From an uncultured Agathobaculum sp. (lineage in GTDB: Bacteria > Bacillota > Clostridia > Oscillospirales > Butyricicoccaceae), in contig CALWJG010000007.1 of NCBI GenBank assembly GCA_944380945.1, forward strand, positions 1 through 21,823: a stretch of 21,823 nt of DNA, written 5' to 3'. Of the stretch, positions 7,119 through 13,520 are shown in pieces (the stretch's first letter is position 1; each line of letters begins with the position of its first letter). Both the position numbers and the translations under genes were made by a program. The notes beneath the pieces were generated by a model. That model ran no database searches. It was not told where the DNA came from and was given only the letters and a program-made list of their open reading frames with translations.

Positions 7119-8701
7119 GCCTGACGGTCAGCAGCATCCGCCTGCCGTTTGACGCGCCCGAGGAGCAGGCGGTCGCCGAGGCGCGCCGCCTGACCGGGCT
7201 GCAGTCGGACGAGGTGCAGGCCGCGGTCAGCCGCGTCAGCATCGACGCGCGGCGCGGCCGCATCGCCCGCGTATATACGGTGCGTCTGGACGCGCCATTT
7301 GACGAAAAGGCATTTGCAGAAAGCCTGCAAATGCCCTTCGTGCGTTATAAACCCAATGCGCGGCCGGCAGCGCCGCGCGGCGCAAAGCGGCTCACGCACC
7401 GGCCGGTGGTGGTCGGGCTGGGGCCCGCGGGGCTGTTCGCGGCCTATACGCTCGCCCGATACGGCTATGCGCCGGTCGTGCTCGAGCGCGGCGGCAGCCT
7501 GGACGAGCGGGACGCAGCGGTGGACGCCTTCTGGGGCGGCGGCGCGCTCGACCCGGACTGCAACATCCAGTTCGGCGAGGGCGGCGCGGGCGCGTATTCG
7601 GACGGCAAGCTCACCACCCGCATCGGCGACCCGCTGTGCGACAGCGTGCTCGAGACCCTCGCCGCGCACGGCGCGCCGGCGGACATCGTCAAAAAGGCCA
7701 AGCCCCATGTGGGCACGGATATTTTGAAAAACGTGGTGCGCGATATGCGGCGCGCCATCCTGCAAAACGGCGGCGAGGTGCATTTCCGCACCGCGCTGAC
7801 CGGCATTTCGGCGGAAAACGGCGTGCTGCGCGCGGTGCGCACCGCCGCGGGGGACATCCCCTGCGAGCGCGCGGTCGCCGCGATCGGCCATTCCGCGCGG
7901 GACACCTTCGCGGCCCTGCATGAAAACGGGGTATACTTTGAACCAAAGGCGTTTTCGGTCGGCGTGCGCATCGAGCACCTGCAAAGCGAGCTCGACCGCG
8001 CGCTGTACGGCAAATACGCGGGCCATCCCCTGCTGCCGCCGGCGGAATACAACCTGTCCCGCCGGGAGGGCGGGCGCGCCTGCTATTCGTTCTGCATGTG
8101 TCCGGGCGGCGTGGTCGTCGCGGCGCAGAGCGAGGCGGATACGGTCGTCACCAACGGCATGAGCTACCACGCGCGGGACGGGAAAAACGCCAACGCCGCG
8201 CTCGCGGTGTCGGTCGACCCGTCGGACTTTGCCGACGGCACGCCCTTCGGCGGCGTGGCGCTGCAGCGGCGTATCGAGCGCGCGGCCTTCGGGCAGACCG
8301 GCTCGTACCGCGCGCCCTGCCAGCGCGTGGGCGACTTTCTGGCCGGCCGGCCGAGCAGCGGCGCGGGCGCAGTGCAGCCGAGCTACCCCATCGGCGTGGC
8401 GTTCGGCGAGGCGGCGGCGAGCCTGCCGCCCTTTGCGCAGGCCATGCTGCGGGACAGCCTGCCGTATTTCGGCCGCAGGATCCGCGGGTTTGACGCCGCG
8501 GACGCGCTGCTGACCGGACCGGAGACACGCACCTCATCCCCGGTGCGCATGACGCGCGGGGCCGACCTGTTCGGCCTGGGCGTCGCGGGGCTCATCCCCT
8601 GCGGCGAGGGCGCGGGCTACGCGGGCGGCATCATGTCCGCCGCGGTGGACGGCGTCCGGGCGGCGTACCGCATCATGGAGGAGTACAGACCATTCGATTG
8701 A
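7115..8701 (+). CDS. FAD-dependent dehydrogenase, COG2509-type
   Basis: A 528-residue predicted flavoprotein of the uncharacterised FAD-dependent dehydrogenase group COG2509. Residues 1-90 form the small N-terminal domain typical of this group. The Rossmann dinucleotide fold begins with VVVGLGPAGLFAAYTLA (GxGPAG at 101-106) and the ribose-binding Glu124 in VVLERGG. Other landmarks are NIQFGEGGAGAYSDGKL (150s-160s), the SFCMCPGGVVVAAQSE segment, and the C-terminal flavin-binding GLIPCGEGAGYAGGIMSAAVDG. No membrane segment is visible, so it is probably cytosolic. Substrate is unknown. The ATGA overlap with cdaR and the GGAGGAAGG site just before it indicate co-expression with the c-di-AMP genes. 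Confidence 0.88.
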   Translation: MSLTVSSIRLPFDAPEEQAVAEARRLTGLQSDEVQAAVSRVSIDARRGRIARVYTVRLDAPFDEKAFAESLQMPFVRYKPNARPAAPRGAKRLTHRPVVVGLGPAGLFAAYTLARYGYAPVVLERGGSLDERDAAVDAFWGGGALDPDCNIQFGEGGAGAYSDGKLTTRIGDPLCDSVLETLAAHGAPADIVKKAKPHVGTDILKNVVRDMRRAILQNGGEVHFRTALTGISAENGVLRAVRTAAGDIPCERAVAAIGHSARDTFAALHENGVYFEPKAFSVGVRIEHLQSELDRALYGKYAGHPLLPPAEYNLSRREGGRACYSFCMCPGGVVVAAQSEADTVVTNGMSYHARDGKNANAALAVSVDPSDFADGTPFGGVALQRRIERAAFGQTGSYRAPCQRVGDFLAGRPSSGAGAVQPSYPIGVAFGEAAASLPPFAQAMLRDSLPYFGRRIRGFDAADALLTGPETRTSSPVRMTRGADLFGLGVAGLIPCGEGAGYAGGIMSAAVDGVRAAYRIMEEYRPFD

Positions 8702-8742
8702 AGCGCACCGCTTCAGTGGAAAATAAAAATCGTAAGGAAAAT

Positions 8743-8746
8743 GAGG
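8743..8746 (+). promoter_or_regulatory. Ribosome binding site deciding the RseC-like start
   Basis: GAGG lies 8 bases before GTG 8755. The alternative TTG at 8698 overlaps the previous stop and its nearest GGAGGAG (8677-8683) is 14 bases away, which is long. Confidence 0.5.
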
Positions 8747-8754
8747 CGATTTCA

Positions 8755-9171
8755 GTGACCCAACAGGGAACGATCAAAAAACTGCTGCCGGGCGGCATGG
8801 CGGAGATCGAGGTCACGCGGCGCTCGGCGTGCGGACATGACTGCGCCAAGTGCGGCGGCTGCGGCGGGCTGGAGACCCAGACGCTGTACGTCACCGCGCG
8901 CAACAGGGCGCAGGCGCAGGTGGGCGAGCGCGTGCTCATCGAGGGCGAGACCGGACAGGTCCTCGGTCTGGCGGTGCTGGTGTATGTGCTGCCGATCGTG
9001 CTGTTCTTCGTCGGCTACGCGCTGGGCAGCGTGCTGCTGCCGGAGACGGCGGCCGCGGGCGCGGCGGGCGGCGGCCTGCTGTTCGTCCTGGGCATTCTGG
9101 GCGCGATCTGGTACAGCCGCCGCATGAAGGCGAAAAATCAGGTGCCGTACGAGATCACAAAAAAGCTCTGA
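8755..9171 (+). CDS. RseC/MucC-like membrane protein
   Basis: A 138-residue member of the SoxR-reducing-system RseC / MucC family. The N-terminal domain (GTIKKLLPGGMAEIEV) carries the cysteine motif CX3CX2CX2C at Cys26, 30, 33 and 36, then a short beta region, then two membrane helices (about residues 70-97 and 100-118) and a basic C-terminus. In proteobacteria RseC works with Rnf-like electron carriers; in Clostridia its partner is unknown and no rnf gene is in this window. The GTG at 8755 is chosen because the conserved domain begins there and GAGG stands 8 bases upstream. A TTG at 8698 would add 19 lysine/asparagine-rich residues unlike the family. It follows the FAD dehydrogenase closely and probably shares its transcript. 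Confidence 0.82.
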   Translation: MTQQGTIKKLLPGGMAEIEVTRRSACGHDCAKCGGCGGLETQTLYVTARNRAQAQVGERVLIEGETGQVLGLAVLVYVLPIVLFFVGYALGSVLLPETAAAGAAGGGLLFVLGILGAIWYSRRMKAKNQVPYEITKKL

Positions 9172-9184
9172 ATTTTTTATGAAT

Positions 9185-9238
9185 TTTTACCGATTTTCTC
9201 CGGCAATCCCTTGTGTTCTCCGCGAAAGTTCGGTAAAA
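9185..9238. repeat. 9-bp inverted repeat overlapping the -10 element
   Basis: TTTTACCGA (9185-9193) is the exact reverse complement of TCGGTAAAA (9230-9238), 36 bases apart. The right arm covers most of the -10 box. It could be an operator pair or chance in AT-rich DNA. Confidence 0.35.
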
Positions 9239-9239
9239 T
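9211..9239 (+). promoter_or_regulatory. Sigma-A type promoter before the DUF5685 gene
   Basis: TTGTGT (9211-9216) and TAAAAT (9234-9239) are separated by 17 bases in an AT-rich island, 50 bases before the start codon. This likely begins the transcript running through DUF5685, the J-protein, yicC, remA and gmk. No GC-rich hairpin terminator was seen between rseC and this promoter. Confidence 0.65.
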
Positions 9240-9289
9240 AGATTGAATACGCGAGGCCGCGCACACGCGGCAGGGAAAGGAATCATTCG

Positions 9290-10174
9290 ATGTTTGGCTT
9301 TATCCGTCCGGTGAAGCCCGAGCTGCGGGTCAAGGAGGCGGACCGGTTCCAGCAGGTCTACTGCGGCCTGTGCCACGCCATCCGCGCGCGGTACGGCAGG
9401 TTTTACACCTTGTTCCTCAGCTATGAGATGACCTTTTTTGCGCTCGTCGCGGGCTGCGGGGAGCAGACCACCCCCCAGCCGTGCCGAAAGCGGTGCGACG
9501 CGCATCCCCTTGTCCGGCGCCCCTGCGCGCCGGCGGACGCCGCGCTCGAGCGCGCGGCGGATGTGAGCGTGCTGCTCACCTATCACAAGCTGGAGGACAG
9601 CCGCGCGGACGAAAAAGGCCCCAAACGGCTGCTGGCCGCCGTGCTGTGCCGGTTGGGCAGGCGCGGATACGAGCGGGCGCGCAGCCGCCTGCCGGAAGAG
9701 GACGCCGAAATGGTCGAAGCGCTGGCCGAGCTGCAGGCGCTCGAGCGCGAAAAATGCGCGTCCATGGACCGCGCGGCGGACGCTTCCGCGCGCATGACCG
9801 CGGCGGTCGTCCCGCGCACGGGCGACGCCTGCGAGCGCGTGCTGCGCCAGATGTTTTACCACATCGGGCGCTGGGTGTACCTGCTCGACGCGGCGCAGGA
9901 CGTGGGCGAGGACCTCGAACAGGACAATTACAACCCGGTCGTGCTGCGCTACGGACTGCGCACGCCCGGCCTGACAGAGATCAGAGAGCCGCTCGAGCGC
10001 ACGCTGGAGCGGTCGCTCGCCGACATCTGCATGGCGTTCGACCTGCTGGATGTGCGGCGGGATGCGGACCTGATCCGCAATATCATTTTTCTGGGTATGC
10101 CGCTGGCCACAAAGCAGGTGCTGGACGGAACCTATCAAACGAACGGAGGATGGGGCAGACATGGATCCCTATAA
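9290..10174 (+). CDS. DUF5685 family protein
   Basis: A 294-residue, mostly helical protein of the DUF5685 family, function unknown. The start MFGFIRPVKPELRVKE and the YCGLC motif (Cys25, Cys28) are diagnostic. More cysteines follow at 56, 65, 69 and 79, so a metal site is possible. Two aspartate-rich patches stand out: LEDSRADE (101-108) and YLLDAAQDVGED (Asp200, 204, 208). They are spaced about 100 residues apart on predicted helices, recalling the paired Asp motifs of isoprenoid synthase folds; this is inference from pattern only. No signal peptide is visible. AGGGAAAGGA at 9272-9281 supports the ATG. The last 14 bases overlap the J-protein gene. Confidence 0.8.
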   Translation: MFGFIRPVKPELRVKEADRFQQVYCGLCHAIRARYGRFYTLFLSYEMTFFALVAGCGEQTTPQPCRKRCDAHPLVRRPCAPADAALERAADVSVLLTYHKLEDSRADEKGPKRLLAAVLCRLGRRGYERARSRLPEEDAEMVEALAELQALEREKCASMDRAADASARMTAAVVPRTGDACERVLRQMFYHIGRWVYLLDAAQDVGEDLEQDNYNPVVLRYGLRTPGLTEIREPLERTLERSLADICMAFDLLDVRRDADLIRNIIFLGMPLATKQVLDGTYQTNGGWGRHGSL

Positions 10175-10790
10175 AGTGCTGGGCGTCACGCCACAGACGA
10201 GCGACGACGACGTCAAGCGCGCATACCGCGAGCTGGCGCGCAAATATCATCCGGATAACTATATCAACAACCCGCTGGCCGACCTTGCGGAAGCCCGCAT
10301 GAAGGAGATCAACGAGGCGTATGATATGATCATGAATGAGCGCGCGGGCAACACCGCGGGCGGCGCCTCCTCTGCCGGCGGGCAGCAGCAGGGCGGCCAG
10401 CAGTACGGCGGCTTTAACGGGCAGCAGCGCGCCTATTCTGGCGCGAACGCCGCGCTGTACAGCCAGGTGCGCCAGGCCATCAATCAGGGCAACCTGGGTA
10501 TGGCCGAGCAGATGCTGCAGCGCGCCGCGGGACGCGACGCGGAGTGGTTCTATCTGATGGGCACGGTCTATTACCGCAAGGGCTGGTATGACGAGGCCGC
10601 GCGCGCCTATACGCAGGCGTGCCAGATGGACCCGTCCAACATGGAATACCGCACCGCGCTCAACAACCTCAACATGACCGGCGGCTACGGCGGCTACCGC
10701 CCGATGCAGGAGGCCAACATGTGCGACATGTGCATGCAGCTGGCCATCTGCAACTGCTGCCTGAACGCCTGCTGCAACGCGGGGTGCTGA
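10161..10790 (+). CDS. J-domain protein with TPR and cysteine-rich tail
   Basis: A 209-residue co-chaperone-like protein, not the full DnaJ. The J-domain occupies residues 1-61 with the essential HPD at 30-32, so it should stimulate a DnaK-type Hsp70. A Gly/Gln/Ser-rich linker (62-95) leads to a TPR-like pair of helices (about 96-160, including WFYLMGTVYYRKGWYDEAARAY). The C-terminus (186-209) holds eight cysteines in 24 residues: CDMC, CNCC, CC and a final C. No DnaJ zinc domain (CxxCxGxG repeats) or substrate domain is present. GGAGGA at 10145-10150 lies within the DUF5685 gene, 10 bases before the ATG, so the two are coupled. This architecture recurs in Clostridia; the client is unknown. 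Confidence 0.88.
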   Translation: MDPYKVLGVTPQTSDDDVKRAYRELARKYHPDNYINNPLADLAEARMKEINEAYDMIMNERAGNTAGGASSAGGQQQGGQQYGGFNGQQRAYSGANAALYSQVRQAINQGNLGMAEQMLQRAAGRDAEWFYLMGTVYYRKGWYDEAARAYTQACQMDPSNMEYRTALNNLNMTGGYGGYRPMQEANMCDMCMQLAICNCCLNACCNAGC

Positions 10791-10794
10791 TGCG

Positions 10795-11301
10795 ATGAGC
10801 GCGAAGGAGATCGCGCGCAGCGGCCTGCTGGCCGCAGCCGCTGTGGCGCTGCTTTATATCGGCGGGGCCGCGCCGTATCTCGGCCCGGCGGCCTGCATCG
10901 TGGCGGGCGTGACCTCGGCGGTGCCGCTTTTGCGGCGCGCGCGGGTGCGCACGGCCGTGCTGCTGTATATCGCCGCGGCGCTGCTCGGCGCGCTGGTCGC
11001 GCCGCGCAAGAGCGTGGTCGCGGCGTACGCGCTGCTGACCGGCCTGTATCCGATCGTCAAGTACGGGGTGGAGGCCCGCCTGCCGCGTCAGGTGCAGACC
11101 GGCGTCAAGCTGGCCTATTTCAATCTGGTGCTCGCCGCAGCCGCTGTTCTGGTGGTGTGCGGCCTGTTCCCGAACGTGGCCCTGCCCGGCTTTGCCCGTC
11201 TGGCGATGCTGTGGCTGGCGGCCAATTTCGGCTTTATGATTTACGATGTGGCGCTGTCACGGCTGATCGCAATGCTGCGGAGAAGCCTGCCGCCCGAATA
11301 A
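10795..11301 (+). CDS. Small multipass membrane protein, unknown function
   Basis: A 168-residue protein I cannot assign to a named family with confidence. It has about five hydrophobic segments (roughly residues 7-23, 26-43, 52-67, 68-90 and 103-125, with a further one near 135-155), an arginine-rich loop LLRRARVRT and a conserved-looking ALLTGLYPIVKYGVEARLPR stretch, plus a basic amphipathic C-terminus. No catalytic motif is seen. Only four bases separate it from the J-protein gene, and GGGGTG at 10781-10786 is the best ribosome site. Proteins of this shape are common in Clostridia at equivalent spots before yicC; a transporter substrate-binding subunit (ECF-S-like) is a possible but unproven reading. 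Confidence 0.72.
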   Translation: MSAKEIARSGLLAAAAVALLYIGGAAPYLGPAACIVAGVTSAVPLLRRARVRTAVLLYIAAALLGALVAPRKSVVAAYALLTGLYPIVKYGVEARLPRQVQTGVKLAYFNLVLAAAAVLVVCGLFPNVALPGFARLAMLWLAANFGFMIYDVALSRLIAMLRRSLPPE

Positions 11302-11317
11302 AAAGGGGAAGAACGAC

Positions 11318-12193
11318 ATGAAGAGTATGACCGGCTACGGCCGCGCCCGCGAGGAGAAAAACGGGCGGACGATCACGGTCGAGCTGCGCGCGGTCAACCA
11401 CCGCTATCTGGACTGCACGGTCAAGGCGCCGCGGCAGTACGGCTTTCTGGACGACGCGGTCAAAAAGGCCGCGGCCGCCCGCATCGCGCGCGGCAAGGTG
11501 GAGGTTTTCGTCAGCGTGGAGACGCAGGAGGGCGGCGACATCGCCGTCACGGTCAACCACACGCTGGCAAAGCGCTATCTGGACGCGCTGCACGATCTGA
11601 GCGAGACCTACGGCCTGCGGGACGACGTGACCGTCGCCGTGCTGGCCAAAATGCCCGACGTGCTCGGCTCGGAGCGCATCGAGCAGGACGCGGACGAGCT
11701 GACCCGCGATGTGCTCGAGGTGTTTGCCGCCGCGTGCGACGGGTTCGACCAGATGCGCTGCCGCGAGGGCGAAAAGCTCGCCGAGGACGTGCGCGGCCGC
11801 TGCGCCGCGATCGAGCGCATGGTGGGCGCGGTGGAGCAGCGCTCGCCCGAGCGCGTGCGCGAATACCGCGAAAAGCTGCTCGCCCGCATGCAGGAGGTGC
11901 TGGCCGACACCAGCATCGACGAGACGCGCATCCTGACCGAGGCCGCCATCTATGCGGACAAGACCGCGGTGGACGAGGAGACCGTGCGCCTGCGCAGCCA
12001 CCTGACGCAGATGGACGGCATGCTGCGCGAGACCCAGCCGGTCGGCCGCAAGCTGGACTTCCTCGTGCAGGAGATGAACCGCGAGGCCAACACCATCGGC
12101 TCCAAGGCCAACGACGTGGACATGGCCCGCATCGTGGTCGACATCAAGAGCGAGATCGAAAAGATCCGCGAGCAGATCCAGAACATCGAATAA
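11318..12193 (+). CDS. yicC: YicC/YloC family endoribonuclease
   Basis: A 291-residue member of the YicC/YloC family, whose E. coli and B. subtilis members have been described as endoribonucleases acting in RNA turnover. The diagnostic N-terminus MKSMTGYGRA and ELRAVNHRYLD (residues 1-33) is present. The C-terminal DUF1732 part contains ETRILTEAAIYADKTAVDEE and GRKLDFLVQEMNREANTIGSK, ending in IKSEIEKIREQIQNIE, all close to family consensus. AAGGGGAAG just upstream supports the ATG. It leads the classical Firmicute string yicC-remA-gmk-rpoZ-coaBC-priA. Length is normal. Confidence 0.95.
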   Translation: MKSMTGYGRAREEKNGRTITVELRAVNHRYLDCTVKAPRQYGFLDDAVKKAAAARIARGKVEVFVSVETQEGGDIAVTVNHTLAKRYLDALHDLSETYGLRDDVTVAVLAKMPDVLGSERIEQDADELTRDVLEVFAAACDGFDQMRCREGEKLAEDVRGRCAAIERMVGAVEQRSPERVREYREKLLARMQEVLADTSIDETRILTEAAIYADKTAVDEETVRLRSHLTQMDGMLRETQPVGRKLDFLVQEMNREANTIGSKANDVDMARIVVDIKSEIEKIREQIQNIE

Positions 12194-12229
12194 TCCCACA
12201 GGGCAAGAGGAAAAGAGAGGGCTGCCGGC

Positions 12230-12493
12230 ATGAAGCTGATCAACATCGGATTTGGCAATATGGTGGCGTCGTCGCGGCTGATCGCGATCGTGTCCCCGGA
12301 ATCCGCGCCGGTCAAGCGCACGATCCAGGAGGCGCGCGACCGCGGCATGGTGGTGGACGGCACCTACGGCCGCCGCACCCGCGCGGTGCTCATCATGGAC
12401 AGCGACCATGTGGTGCTGAGCGCGCTGCAGCCCGAAACGGTCGCCGCGCGCTTCGCGGGCGACGGCGAGGAAGGAGAGAGCGAGGATGCGTAA
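12230..12493 (+). CDS. remA: RemA-like regulator (DUF370)
   Basis: An 87-residue protein of the RemA/DUF370 family, a small DNA-binding protein that in B. subtilis activates extracellular-matrix and osmoprotection genes. The family core is intact: [29 protein letters not shown] (2-30), the [29 protein letters not shown] segment (48-76), and a short acidic tail. GAGAGGG at 12215-12221 precedes the ATG by eight bases. It overlaps gmk by eight bases. Whether it controls matrix genes in this organism is unknown; the arginines used for DNA binding in the known ring assembly are conserved here by eye. Confidence 0.93.
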   Translation: MKLINIGFGNMVASSRLIAIVSPESAPVKRTIQEARDRGMVVDGTYGRRTRAVLIMDSDHVVLSALQPETVAARFAGDGEEGESEDA

Positions 12494-13046
12494 AGGTACC
12501 TTATATGTATTCACCGGACCGTCCGGCGCGGGCAAGGGCACGGTGCTCGGCCGGCTGCGCGAGCAGGACGACCGGCTGTTCTACTCGATCTCCGCGACCA
12601 CGCGCGCGCCGCGCCCGGGCGAGACCGACGGCGTGCAGTATTATTTTCTGACCAAAGCGGACTTTGAGCAGCGCATCGCGCAGGGCGCGTTTTTGGAGCA
12701 CGCCCGCTATGTGGATAACTACTACGGCACGCTCGAAGCCCCGGTCGACGAAAAGCTCGCCGCGGGCTACGACGTCATCCTCGAGATCGAGGTGCAGGGC
12801 GCGATGCAGGTGCACAAAAAGCGGCCGGACGCGGTGATGGTGTTCATCGCGCCGCCGTCGTTCGAGGAGCTCGCCGCCCGCCTGCGCGGCCGCGGCACCG
12901 AGAGCGAGGAGAAGATCCAAAAGCGTCTGGAGACCGCCCGCGAGGAGCTCACCCATCAGGGCGAGTTCGACTATGTCATCGTCAACGACGAGGTCGAGCG
13001 CGCAGTCGATGAGATCCGCGGCATTCTGGCCGCGCGGCGCGCCTGA
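12486..13046 (+). CDS. gmk: Guanylate kinase
   Basis: Phosphorylates GMP (and dGMP) to GDP with ATP in the cytosol, part of purine salvage and GTP supply. The 186-residue protein has the P-loop GPSGAGKGT (11-19), the GMP-binding segment [21 protein letters not shown] (33-53), the Tyr/Glu region [14 protein letters not shown] and the [14 protein letters not shown] strand [11 protein letters not shown] (Asp-Val-Gln pocket), then the lid with [18 protein letters not shown]. Length is slightly below the usual 190-207. AAGGAG at 12471-12476 supports the ATG, and the gene overlaps remA by eight bases, so they are coupled. Confidence 0.96.
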   Translation: MRKGTLYVFTGPSGAGKGTVLGRLREQDDRLFYSISATTRAPRPGETDGVQYYFLTKADFEQRIAQGAFLEHARYVDNYYGTLEAPVDEKLAAGYDVILEIEVQGAMQVHKKRPDAVMVFIAPPSFEELAARLRGRGTESEEKIQKRLETAREELTHQGEFDYVIVNDEVERAVDEIRGILAARRA

Positions 13047-13051
13047 GCCTG

Positions 13052-13082
13052 TTTACATAGCAAAACAACAACATCACATAAA
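13052..13082 (+). promoter_or_regulatory. Possible promoter in the AT-rich gmk-rpoZ gap
   Basis: The 78-base gap is strikingly AT-rich against its GC-rich flanks. TTTACA (13052-13057) could be a -35 with CATAAA (13077-13082) as -10, but the 19-base spacing is long. TAAGGAG at 13107-13113 is the rpoZ ribosome site, 11 bases before the ATG. Confidence 0.35.
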
Positions 13083-13124
13083 TTGTAAGAATAAAGGGTA
13101 TTGAAGTAAGGAGTTTGAAGTAAA

Positions 13125-13517
13125 ATGCTGAAACCTTCCATGCAGGAACTGATGAAGCGCGTGGGCAACCGCTATCTGCTGGTCAATCTGGCCGCGCAGC
13201 GCGCCCGCGACATCGCCGACCAGGCGGAGGAGAGCGGCGAGGAGCTGCCGGATAAGGCGGTCAAGCTCGCGCTGGACGAGATCGCGGACGGCGAGATCGT
13301 CTACCGCCCCGGCCCGCGCGTCGAGCCGGTGATCGTGCCGAACAACCCGATCGCCGCGGCGATGGTGGATGTGGACGACGACTCGATCGATCTGGACGAG
13401 GACGAGCCGCACGACGCCGCCGAGGACGGCCACGAGGACGACGGCGACAGCCGCCGCATCGACGAATTCGACGACCACACGCTGGACGACGGCGACGTGC
13501 CGGAGGAGGACCGGTAA
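13125..13517 (+). CDS. rpoZ: RNA polymerase omega subunit with acidic tail
   Basis: The small subunit that helps fold and hold the beta-prime subunit of RNA polymerase. Residues 1-60 are the omega domain: PSMQELMKRVGNRYLLVNLAAQRAR, then KAVKLALDEIADGEIVY. The family is usually about 65-90 residues in Firmicutes; this one has 130. The additional C-terminus contains VEPVIVPNNPIAAAM and then a strongly acidic stretch, in which 26 of the last 50 residues are Asp or Glu. The frame has no stop and the next gene starts three bases later, so the tail is a true part of the reading frame. Its role is unknown; an acidic tail is known in the unrelated RNA polymerase delta subunit of Firmicutes. Confidence 0.9.
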   Translation: MLKPSMQELMKRVGNRYLLVNLAAQRARDIADQAEESGEELPDKAVKLALDEIADGEIVYRPGPRVEPVIVPNNPIAAAMVDVDDDSIDLDEDEPHDAAEDGHEDDGDSRRIDEFDDHTLDDGDVPEEDR

Positions 13518-13520
13518 GCC

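Noticed and set aside
8698..8754. TTG start for the RseC-like protein
   Set aside because: Possible because it overlaps the previous stop, but the ribosome site is 14 bases away and the extra residues are unlike the family. GTG 8755 is preferred, not proven.
9160..9195. Terminator after the RseC-like gene
   Set aside because: There are A and T runs but no GC stem between them, so a rho-independent terminator is not supported.
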